Shown: positions 12,876-23,577 of the stretch, one piece after another
Layout: every line of letters starts with the position of its first letter
Numbering within the stretch: the stretch's first letter is position 1
Source: Euglena gracilis
Taxonomy: Eukaryota; Euglenida; Euglenophyceae; Euglenales
Assembly: GCA_039621445.1 (NCBI GenBank)
Contig: CP154957.1
Span: 17,616,595 to 17,680,594, forward strand
DNA length: 64,000 nucleotides
Reading direction: 5' to 3'
Made by a program: the position numbers and the translations under genes
The notes under the pieces: model-generated
The model's input: the letters and a program-made list of their open reading frames with translations, nothing else
What the model was told of the DNA's origin: nothing
The model's database searches: none

Positions 12876-15745
12876 CCATGGAGTGGGCCGGTATGTATGG
12901 AGGGGTCGCTGAGCTCTTATCCCTTTATGGGTAAGAGCGAAGCTTACCACCGGCGAAACCACCCCCCCGACCCCCCCCCCCGGGTCGGGGCCACCTCGGG
13001 AACCGACGGATTATCACCATGATCCCGGCACCCTTCCCCGGATTTTTTTTTCAGTCGCGAGCGACTGGATTCCTAGTTTCCGAATCACCCGGAGTTGACC
13101 CCCAACTCCCCGCCAGCCCCGAGCTCTTCATGCGCGAAGGGGTCCAAACCGGGTAGGATTTACCCGCCCCCCCCCCCGGATAAGCCCCCCCCCCCCTTTG
13201 GACTCTGCCATTTCGGCCAAAAAATGTCAATTTTCAAAATATCTGCAAAATGAAGCCAAATCAAAGGAAATGTCCGCAGACCTAATTTGAAGCCCTTGGA
13301 ACGCCCCATCTACTGGTATTTTGATTTCCCCGCAACTCCCCGCCTAGCCCGAGCTACCGCCGTTTTCGGCCCAGATGTACACTGTACACTTTGTACACTT
13401 GGTACACTTTTTCCCTGCTGTTTCGACTTAAGCCTTATGGGGGGTTGAGTGGGGTCAAAAAACCAATGTTTTCAAAATTTCTCGAAAATGATGCAAAATC
13501 AAAGGAAATGTCCGGAGACCTAAATTGAAGCCCCTTGGGAACGCTCTATGTACTGGGAATTATGGGTTTCCCCACAACCCACCGCCTAGCCCGAGGATAC
13601 GGGCGTTTTTTTTTTCGCCCATTTAGGCCATTTTAGGCAATTTTGTACAACTTTTCCACTGTTCGACTTAGCCGTTTTCGGCCAAAAAAGTCGAAAAAAA
13701 ATCAAAAAAAAAATTTTTTTTTTGGCCCCGAACGATGTTTTTTTTTTTGGCCTCCCGGACCAAAACTGTTTTTGAGCCGAAAAAACGAGCTTTTTTCGAC
13801 CCGCACGGCCCCGTTGGGCCGCCGACCCATTGAACTTGGGTCAAAACCGGGTCAAAAAAGTCGAAAAAAATCGAAGAAAATTTTTTACCCGAAACGATGT
13901 TTTTTTGGCCTCACGGACCCGGAAAAAAACTGTTTTTGAGCCGAAAATGAGCGTTTTTGACCTGCCAGCGCCCCGTTTTGGGCCGCGAACCCATTGACTT
14001 TGGGTCAAAACCGGGTCAAAAAAGTCGAAAAAAATCGAAAAAGAATTTTTGCCCGAAACGATGTTTTTTGGCCTCCCGGACCCAGAAAAACTGTTTTTGA
14101 GCCGAAAACGAGCGTTTTTCGAATCACAAGCGCCACGTTTTGAGCAGCAGAACCATTGATTTTGGGGTCAAAAACCAAGGGTCAAAAAAGTCGAAAAAAA
14201 TCAAAAAAAAATTTTGCCGAACGATTGTTTGTTCTTAGGCCTCCCAGACCCGGAAAAAAAACTGTTTTTGAGCCGAAAATGAGCGTTTTTCGACCCACCG
14301 GCGGCCCCCCCATTTCTGGCCGGTCGCACAAACCATGCATCAGGCAAAAATCCATGAGCGTGGGAGGCCGGGTTACTGGAGGGGTCACAATGAAGGGGTG
14401 GAGTGCGCGATTATTAAGAGCTCAGCACACTATTCAACAACCTGGTTTCTTATACGATGTGGCGTTCAATATCCGAACAAACGTTTTTAGCCGACAAAAA
14501 GCCAAAAGTGGCCAAAAACAGTCAAAAATTTCCTTCGGCGCCTTCGGCGCTGAAGAAAAAAGGGGGTGGTTGGGTTCAAAGTTCCCCAGGGGTTTCTTAT
14601 AGGTGGGGGTCGCTGAGCTCTTATCTCTTTAGAGTAAGAGCGAAGCTTACCACTGGGGGAAAACCCCCCCCGAACCCCCCCCTCCACCCCCCCCGTCGCC
14701 ACCTCCACACCCGGCGGATTATCACCATGACCCGTTCCCGAAATTTTTTTTTTCAGTCGCGAGCGACTGGATTCCTAGTTTCCGAATCACCTGGGTTTGA
14801 CCCCCAACTCCCCGCCAGGCCCGAGTTATTCACGCGCGAAGGGGTCCAAACTGGGTAGGATTGGCCAACCCCCCTTTTTTAAGCCCCCCCCCTTTGGACT
14901 CTGCCATTTCGGCCAAAAAAATGTCAATTTTCAAAATATTTCCAAAATTAAGCCAAATCAAAGGAAATGTCCGAAGACCTAATTTGAAGCCCTTGGAACT
15001 CCCCATCTACCGGTATTTTGATTTGCCCGCAACTCCCCGCCTGGCCCGAGATACGGCCGTTTTCGGCCCGGATGGCGGTTTTGTATACTTTTCCCTCTGT
15101 TCGACTTTTTCGGGGGGTGGGGGATCAAAAAACCAATGTTTTCAAAATTTCTCGAAAATGATGCAAAATCAAAGGAAATGTCCGGAGACCTAAATTGAAG
15201 CCCTTGGAACGCTTTATCTACTGGCCCGAAACGATCTTTTTTGGCCTCCCGGACCCAGAAAAACTGTTTTTGAGCCGAAAACGAGCGATTTTCGACCCGC
15301 CTGCGCCCTGTTTTGGGCCGCCGACCCATTGACTTTGGGTCAAAACCGGGTCGAAAAAGTCGAAAAAAATCGAAAAAAAATTTTGGACCAAAACAATGTT
15401 TTTGGGCCTCCCGGACCCGGAAAAACTGTTTTCGAACCGAAAATGAGCGTTTTTCGACCCACCGGCGCCCTGTTTCTGGCACAAAACCCATGCATTTCAG
15501 GCAAAAGAGCTCTATGGGGTGGGCCGGTATGTATGGAGGGGTCAATGAAGGGGTGGCTGCGGGCTTATTAAGAGCTCAGCACTATTCAAAACCTGGTTAA
15601 TGAAGGGGTGGGTGCGCGCTTATTAAGAGCTCAGCACTATTCAAAACCTGGTTTCTTATAGGTGGGCGTCGGTCTGAAAATGCCCAAAGGGTTTCTTATA
15701 GGTGGAGGTTTCTTATAGAGGGGGGTTTCTTATAGGTGGGGGGGG
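12876..15745. repeat. Degenerate right border of the satellite array
   Basis: Monomers A7 and B6 have many small insertions, deletions and substitutions relative to the left units, and A7 carries four subrepeat copies. After the last boundary (about 15512) only the first ~60 bp of a B unit is present, duplicated in tandem (15541-15600 and 15601-15660). Three short repeats of gtttcttataggtgg follow before unique sequence begins near 15745. Confidence 0.8.
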
Positions 15746-16702
15746 TTTACCAGCAAGCAACACAGCCCTGCCAGCAAAATATGTGGATATCCTGAGTTGA
15801 AAGCCCAAGCATCCAATGACCTCACATTGGTTTCCCAACGCTGTAGCCCCTGACTTGGGCCACGACCACTGTAAACACCCCCACTACATACGCCCCCCCC
15901 TCTGTATGCATGAAAAATATGTATACATATGATATATGCATATATAAATATGTATATATGACACTCCCAAAACTGATTTTTAGCTATAAAAAAAACCACC
16001 ATCATCAAAAGCGTCATTTTTGACAAATTTTGCCAAAAATTGCACTTCTGGGGATTTAGGGGGGGGGCGATTTCATCATCAATTCGTTGACTTATAACAC
16101 CTCCTTCTAAACCACCCCCTTTGGCTGACCAACCAAGCCTGGTCCTACAACCCCCGGGGGTTTTATGTGGAGTGTTAGAACAAGACGTGGAGGGTGACGT
16201 GGGCAATGCATAGCAGAGAAGCACTTGGAAGACCTCGAGGGCTGACCTTTGGGGCACCGATCCTTCAGCCCAGCAATCCTTCTGCTGCAGGCACAGCACA
16301 CCACCAGGCTGTTTTTTTTACCAACCCCGGGGGGGGGGGAAGGGGGGTTCGGGTGCCTTGAGGTGCCTGCCCAGGTAGGCACTACCCCCCCAGGGGGTCG
16401 GCACCCGACCAAAATACGGCCTGCACGCCACAGAATCTCGGGAGCTGTTCATGAGAGGCGACTCAAGAGCCTAGAAGAAGCGGGAAATATGCAGCAGTAT
16501 GTGGGAGCTTGAAAAAGAAAAGATAAATAGAACAGAGTTAACAGAACAGGGTCAAAAAAATAGACCAGGAAACTTTCTTGAAGGCGAAGCAACAAGATGT
16601 GAAATTCCTGCACAGGATTGCTGTCCACCAGAAGGACGCCCCAGCCCCCCCCACCCCAACCCCACGGACCAGATGAACGGGATAATGCCTGGGGGCAGAG
16701 AA
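15746..16702. other. Spacer with no supported gene
   Basis: Mixed-composition DNA with AT-rich tata/tgcata runs (15915-15960) and G or C tracts. Frames on both strands are short and unlike any family I recognise. A stretch at 16308-16395 (ttttttaccaacc, a G run, then gtgcctgccca) is repeated in diverged form at 59862-59905, so it may be part of another dispersed repeat. Confidence 0.5.
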
Positions 16703-16710
16703 TACCCCGC

Positions 16711-17094
16711 CAGGCATTTGCTTAAGGACCCGGGGGGGGGGGTACTGGCTAGCCAATCGGCTAGACACTGGAAAAAATGGACTAGCTAGGACCCCCCCGG
16801 GGGGGGGGGTCCCCCGAACTGGGAAAAAAAATTTTCCTCCGGCGCTGCGCGCCAGAGGAAAAATGAGGTTTTTAATAGGTTTTGGGCTGATTTTGTTCCA
16901 AAAATTCCCAAAAATGGCCAAAAACGGGCATTTTTGGCCATTTTTGGGGGTCTCAAAAAAATTTCCACTTGCTAGCCCTGCTAGCAGACCCCCCCCCCCC
17001 GGGGGGGTCTGCTAGAAATCCCACTAGCCAAATTTGGACAAGCTGCAGTCTAGCCCCCCCGGGGGGGTACTGCAATCCCTTAAGCAAATGCCTG
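16711..17094. mobile_element. hAT-like MITE, 384 bp, 8 bp target duplication
   Basis: The ends are perfect 17 bp inverted repeats, CAGGCATTTGCTTAAGG at 16711-16727 and its reverse complement at 17078-17094. They are flanked by an exact 8 bp direct repeat taccccgc (16703-16710 and 17095-17102). CAGG...CCTG termini with an 8 bp duplication fit non-autonomous hAT elements. The interior has G/C palindromic tracts, a copy of ctagcagaccccc, and a core gctgattttgttccaaaa that recurs at 49276-49293. No transposase is encoded. Confidence 0.88.
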
Positions 17095-17102
17095 TACCCC
17101 GC

Positions 17103-20100
17103 AGAAGTAAAGCGCTCAAATGAACTGGGCGACGGCTATAATGGCTTGGTTGAGGGGATTAGAAGATTGGCACTCCTAACCAACGTCAGGGACAGTGCAA
17201 TCAGGCGTCGAGGATATTGGGAAAGCGCACAAAAACCAAAAAAAAAGTTGTCGCCCACAGGAAAATGGGAATAAAAAGAGAACAATTCAGCCGTTCTGCT
17301 CACAACCAAAATTGGGCAAATCATTATTGCAGCAAAACACTGCAAGTGATTTACATATGGAAATGCATATGGTATGATTTTTCTTCAAGTCACCCGCTTT
17401 CACATTTTAGCAAATCATGACCTACTTATTCATGCAGGTCAGCAGCACTGGTTAGGAGTACTGGGAGTGGTGCAGAGGGGGGGGTCGTGAGTGGGTCAAT
17501 ACTTCGCTAGCAGTTCAGGGAAGGAGGTGATATACGGCACCGCATGTGCCCGCGGGTCCCCATCCACCATCCGCTTGCGACATTTCGCTGCTGGATGTTG
17601 GGGATGGCCGCGGAGCATCTGTGCGGTGAACGGGGCCCTACCGAAGCATCACGCAGAGGGCTGGACAGGTACCCCCCCCCGTCCAAGGCACACCAATGTT
17701 CAGGGAATGTGTCGTTGACAAACGGTGTGTTAACGACATGCTGTGTCAACGCAATTGTACTTAAATGAAAAACCTCGGGCGGTGTTGCGGAAAAGTGCCG
17801 TTGACACGAGGGGTGTGTCAATGACACCGTATGACTTGGACAAAGGGGAGAGGTAAGGTTCGAGGAACAAACTTAAGCTTTGCATGTGCCCATGGTGTGT
17901 TTCTGAAATGGCTTCTTCCTGTCGTCAAATTTGCGCCCTAATTCTCATATCACCATTTCATTTCTCTATGGCCCAGGGCTCACAAATGTCCCTGTCGGTG
18001 CTTGCCATCCTGCAAGATTGCCTCTCCTTGAGCAGGGGGTTGCTGGGCGTCGGGAGGTCAGCAAGGTAAACTTCTGCAACTCCAGTGCCGACTCGGAGCA
18101 CAATTGCTTGTTCTTTTGCGACACTGTCACTAAACCCGTTTCCCGCTGGGGGTCCAGAAGCAGCACACACCAACACAAACAAGTGGGATGCCTCGGCGTC
18201 TGGGCGGAAAAGCGGCCCCACCAGGAACATGCAGGCCCCGGCCAACGTGGCCATGGCCCACCCCCCGCCCTGCCAGCCCGGCCCCACAGCTGGGACGTGC
18301 CAATGGCACGGCTGGCGCGGGGGCGGCCGGGGGGGGGGGGGGGGGCGGGGCCGTGCCTGGGGCGAGGCGGTCCCGGGCTGTGCCGGGCTGTGCCGGGCGG
18401 GGGTGGAAAGCGTTTGGCCCCGCCCTCCGGAAAAGAAAATGGCCGCCCATTACATCCTGACCACCCCCACAAAAAAAGGCTCCCCATCCCATTCACTCCG
18501 CCCCTTGAAACAACACGAGGAGAAACCGTACCCAAAAAGTGAAAGCTCAGTATATTTTGGGACCTTTCTGCTGCGCACTAACCCCCGACTTGTGACCCCT
18601 CCATCAGGGCATCCAAGCCAAATCTTATGACCGAGGGGGGGATGTAGGGAGGGGGGAAACAGGGGATATGTTTGAAAATTATGAAAAGCTGAGTTTGGCT
18701 GGCACAATCCGGGGCAGGGATCACCCATCGGAGCGAAATCCTGTGGACCTCACAGAAATCCACAGCAGATATGTACATATCAGAGAGTAGACTGCGACGT
18801 CTGCGGCCGGGGATGGGAATGCAAGAGCCTGGCAAGCCCACCGCAATGCACCAACAAGAAAATAAGGGGTAATACCATACTATTAAACTATTGTTATAAA
18901 CAGACATAATAAATAATGGATAAAAATATGTTTTATGTTAACAAGGAATTTGATGGAATACTTGATAATCGGATTTTTACCTTGTTTCGCTTTTTTTTCT
19001 TTGTGATTAGGGGTGGTGAAGGGCGTATCTTGAACGAATATCGGTATGTTTTCATTGGCAAGGGCCTACCAAAGTATTTCGTCAAACCGCGCACTTACCA
19101 AACTTTTGCAATCCACAAATGTCATTTTTGGACAATGTGAAATCCTGGATAACAAAACTCAAACATTAGATTCCAGGGTATCTTTTGCCCCAGGACCAGG
19201 GGAAAAACAACTCTGAAAAAGAGGGTGCCTGAGCGCATATGTCCCTCAGAGCAATCCGGGCACACATGCACAGAGCGTGTGTTTGGGGGCCGCCCAAATG
19301 CTCCTTGCCAGCATCAACGTGGGATGATTGCAAAGATGATTTTGAGCAGGTGAGACCACGCTTTAAACCACAACCCCACATTGCTCAAACTGCTCATCTG
19401 TGCAAAAAAAAAAACTGCTTCCATGTGTTACCTTTGACATTAAAGCATGATAATGTGAACACTCTTCTTTCGCAGGCTATTTTCCGGGGGTTCGCAGTTG
19501 AGGCCGTGTTACCACGTTTTTTTTAGCCCTAAACAATCATAATGATTTGGAGGTTGACCAATGAAAAAAATGGCCCTTTGCCCCTGGTCATTCAGCTAAA
19601 AATTGAATGAAGCGCAGCATGTGGGCTGCAAATGGACGATTTTTTCAAAAATCCTCGGGTTCCAGGGTGTGCAATGCAATGACATGTTTCCTTCGACCCT
19701 CTGAGACATCTGACCTCTGAGGCTCCACAACACCTCAGTTGAATTTCTGCTTTGGTCTTGTCCCAGAAATTTTAGTTGTTCGGTAAATGTGTAATTGTGT
19801 GAATGGTTCATTTGCAACAAATCCACTTTGGGTGCATGCTGCCTTGTGGGTGTCACAGGGGCTCCATATGTTGATTTTAAACTTCGTTACAAAAAGAGTG
19901 CATTTCCATCTGCATTCAAATGGAACGTTGAAGAACCCTGCCATTTGTGAACAGAGGGGGTCGGTTTGTGGCAGTTTGGCTGCACCACCCCATTTCTGTT
20001 GAAATGTGCTGTTCAGGTGGGGGATAAACAGGATGGGCGGGAGTCAATTCCAAGCCTGCCCCCTGCAATATCGCTACAGTTGTCTTCGTCATTTGGTAAA

Positions 20101-23100
20101 ATCCGCCCTCCGTGGCGACAGTGTTCTGCACTCAAGCTGGCGGAAATACATGCGAATGGATGTCCCATAATGGTTGGAGCCACCCTCGGTGAAGCCGCGG
20201 GACTGGGGAAAGGTCAAGGGCATACCACTGCTCACAGACCCCTCACCGTGCGAAAAAAAGCACTTTGGACTGAAAACAGCACACATCCGATCGCCCCTCC
20301 CCCTCACTTCGCTCTGCACTGGCTCGGGCCAAAACGGGCAGTGTACCATCCAATTTGCCGTTCTTTTGCGGAAAATTCTCTGATGCAATCAATGTCGTTT
20401 CGGCCACCTTTGACCAACCCCACCAACCCAGGTGGGGGGGGGGGGGCGTGAGCTGAACGAACCAACCTCGGAGGTGTGGGATGGTCCACCACCAAGCAAT
20501 GGTACAGTCAGTGAGAATACGCTTATGCCAGAGAATCGTCACAGGGGAAGTTGGGGAGGCGTGGTGCCTCCAGTGATAAGCAATATCTGAGAGGAGCCCT
20601 CCAGGAATGAGGCAAGCGAGGGAGGGGTAGCGTAACGACAGTGACAGGGAAGAGGCAAAGACAGCCGCTTGAATGGAGAGATGCTGAGGAAAAGGGCTAT
20701 AGACAACGCCGTGTCACAACAGCAAACCGTGCAACACAGAAAAACGTTGCCTCCAAACAAAAAAAAAATAAAAAAATGGCAAAAAAACCGAGGTTCCAAC
20801 TAGTATCATTGCTATGGGGATGGGATGGGATCCTGCCTGACTGGAAACAACAGCATTTGTTGGTGTTGCCTTTGTGTAGACGATGGGTGTCCAAAAAAAC
20901 CAACAAATTCATAACAAAAAACTGCATATTATTTTCGTAATGATAACAACACATACATCATTTGCCAATAACAGAAAACCTCTCTGAATACTTGATAATT
21001 TCATTAAAAAGATATGCTAGCCCATCCCTTACAGTATCATGCATCATCACCCTTGCAATATTATCCTGCCACAATCAAAATTCAGTACCAGAAAAACACA
21101 CCATTTTTTGGGGGGGGTGGCACCAGCTCCACTGAAAAAAGCCCATAAACCAGCAGAATGGGGGGAAATATCTTCAACCCAAAATTTGAGCTGTGTGCAG
21201 CCCATTTGAGCCATTTTTATCCGCTTTTGACCCATGTTTTGCACCCCCGAAAACAAAAAAAAAACATTTTTTTTTACCAAAATAAAAATCGCTAAAAGGG
21301 AAGGGTCCAGGGTCCAGGGCTGGGAAAATGCAGCTGGCTGGCCAGACCCCCCATACCCTCAGGAGTGAGGTCCAGGCGACGTGTCCTGTGAGCGAATCTC
21401 GCCCATCTAACTAGTGTCTCGTGTGCCCTGTTTCTCCCGCCCAGAGATGGCCACACAGTGGGGCTGGCCCTGTCTTTGGCAGCAGCAGAAACAGTGGCAG
21501 CAGAGCAACGCAGAGGCAGCAGAATAACCGGAGCGTGCATTGCGGCTGGGCGATGGGTTCCTCCAACAGCCATTTGACGCAATTGGCTGTCGCCGTGTGG
21601 AGAGGCAACTGACAGGAAGAGAGCCCGATTTGGGGAAAACACGATGTGGGCACGCAAACACTTCGGCCACACCAACTGGCTGGGAGGCAGGATCTGAAAC
21701 TTTCATCAATTTTCTGGATTTAAACTCCAGAGAGGTGCTGGGAGTTATTGTCAACAGTTTTCACAGGGATGCTTCCCCCATTTGTTGAAGGCACGTGTTG
21801 ACATACTCCTGAACCAACGACGCATTCCTGGATCTGTCATTTGATGCATTTGCATCGCACACCCATGTCGTTGGCACCGCCCCTGTTTCACTGGCTGATT
21901 TGTGGAACATTGCAATGAGAGATGGAAATAAGCCAAGAGGTCAACAACAGGGAGAACCAATGGAACTATGAACCAACAAGACCACACCATTGAGCATTAA
22001 ACCCATGTGTGATGAGTGGGCATTGCATCCCTTGTCTTTTGGAGATTCTCGCTGTAAGAAATGATAACTCCCTAAGTATGACTTCCCCCAATGTAGAACC
22101 CCCTGGGGATTTTGATTTGGCGACCAAATAAAATCCCAGAACGACAACAAAAAAATTTAGGCAATGCATTTGGCAATGCATTTGACCAAATTGATGTTTA
22201 AAAAAAATTGTGTAATGTTAAGTCCCGGCGCCTGCCCACCAAGTCAAATTTCCCGTAGCACCCTCCCGGGGGGCGGATTCCTGAAAAAGAAATCTTCGCT
22301 GGGCACAACTGTTCCTGTGAGACCCATGTGAGGTCTAAAAACACGAGGGGACCCCATTCAAGGGGTGCCCGCGTCGGGACACTTGTTGGGGTTGTTGGAG
22401 GCAGAGGTCCAGCGGCGAAATGGCTGGGCGCTCACTGCAAAACAGACCCCATCGGACCGGGACAGACGATGCTAAATAGCCGCGGTCAGGCTGCCATGAG
22501 ACACACATCCTAAAAGAGGCGTTCATAGGGGCGGGGGGGGGGGGCAACCTGTGCAATGCACATAACCGACGACCTACCGACAAATATGACAAACTACAGC
22601 CAGTGGTGTTACGACGCTGAGACATTGGAAAGAAACACAATAAACAATATGATTGCAGTGGGATTCCACTGCATGGCAATGCTATGGTATGTCTCAGCAC
22701 AGACCCAGATATAAAAAACCATGGAGCTTTTTTCCCACCGAAAACCTTATGGAGGGGGGGTCGACGTTTTCCCCCCCTTTTTTGGTTAACAAAGACGCCA
22801 AAAATCATGCAAATCCAAAAATATGGAAATGCTTCCCTCGGCGCTTCCACCATGAGTAGAGATACATAGAAAAATTGAAAATATCCAGAAATTATTCAGG
22901 AAAGTTTGTGTGTGTATTTCTGCTGAAGAGTATTTAAAAAGTTTTCACGCTCTTTGGAAAATTTCATCATGCAAAATACTTGAATGTGTTTTGCTTAGTT
23001 TGGGAACATCGTGAGTCCAAAATTATGCAAATCCAAAATTGACAACAATTTGATGAAAAATAAGAGTAATTTTGTCTCAGGGTAAAATTGGGGCCAAAAT

Positions 23101-23258
23101 GTAGAGGTTTTCCAAAATTTAAAAATAAAATGAATACAGAAAAATTACAGGAAAACTCGAAAAGTCATTGGGAAAAAATGCAGGAAAGCACAAAAAATTA
23201 CCAAAAATGCATATCTTGACAAAATAAAAAACCACAAAAACGCGAAAGAAAGAAACGA
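17103..23258. other. Spacer with no supported gene
   Basis: About 6 kb without a recognisable coding region. It includes a GC-rich patch with a long G run (18300-18420), a cluster of GTTGACA/TGTCAAC words (17700-17825), and GGCTGG-type GC-rich repeat fragments (21100-21350). Frames longer than 100 codons here (for example 17931-18542 plus, 19966-20451 plus, 22335-22853 minus) lack recognisable domains and overlap open frames on the other strand, so I do not call them. This stretch could hold the 3' end of kinase gene A, whose last recognised exon ends with a good splice donor at 23264. Confidence 0.5.
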
Positions 23259-23264
23259 GCTTAC

Positions 23265-23577
23265 CTCTCCCTTGAGATTTAACCCCAGCAGCAAAACAAC
23301 CTGCGTGTGAGGGCCGCTTTGCTTTGTAAGACATAGCCTTCGGGGGGGAGGGGGCTTTACCCGGGGCGGAGGGGGGCGCCGGCCGGGGGGACCCGGGGAC
23401 CAGCAGAGGGGGCTTCGGGGCCAGGACGGCGGGCCGCAGGCTGGACAGCACCTTGAGGTGTGAGCCGTGGCGGGTCGGGGTGGTGGTGGTCGGGGTGGCC
23501 TCGGGGGCGGGGGTGGCCCGGAGGGCGGACGATCCAAACAAACGTTTGGGGGGGGTATGATGGGACACAACAGCCAT
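23265..23577 (-). CDS. Kinase A C-terminal low-complexity exon
   Basis: An open minus-strand frame encoding a Pro/Thr/Ala-rich tail with [20 protein letters not shown]. It ends at a strong donor GAGAG/GTAAGC (GT at 23263-23264), so coding continues to the left. The core HLKVLSSLR recurs in the exon at 50865-51085, which occupies the same place downstream of kinase B. At DNA level gcaggctggacag-accttgaggtg is shared. The 5' border is uncertain. This exon may belong to the kinase or to a neighbouring gene duplicated with it. Confidence 0.6.

Larger units (their letters stand above)
1..15745. repeat. Satellite array with two-monomer higher-order structure (A/B)
   Basis: Thirteen tandem monomers are each delimited by the same ccatggagtgggccgg boundary, at 1, 1282, 2430, 3545, 4664, 5811, 7081, 8228, 9353, 10494, 11724, 12876, a degenerate one near 14352 and a tail start near 15512. 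Two monomer types are told apart by the bases after the boundary: type A continues ggtcgctgagctcttatccc and type B continues ggtcaatgaaggggtgggtg. The order is A B A A B A B A B A B A B. The array runs off the left edge of the window. Open frames inside it recur in every copy with proline, lysine and arginine runs made by homopolymer tracts. They look like repeat shadows, not genes. Homopolymer C, G, A and T tracts differ by one to several bases between copies. Confidence 0.95.

Noticed and set aside
224-15600. Dozens of 60-190 codon frames repeated on both strands in the first 15.6 kb
   Set aside because: They recur with the satellite monomers, overlap on opposite strands, change frame with homopolymer length and match no family. 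They are repeat shadows.
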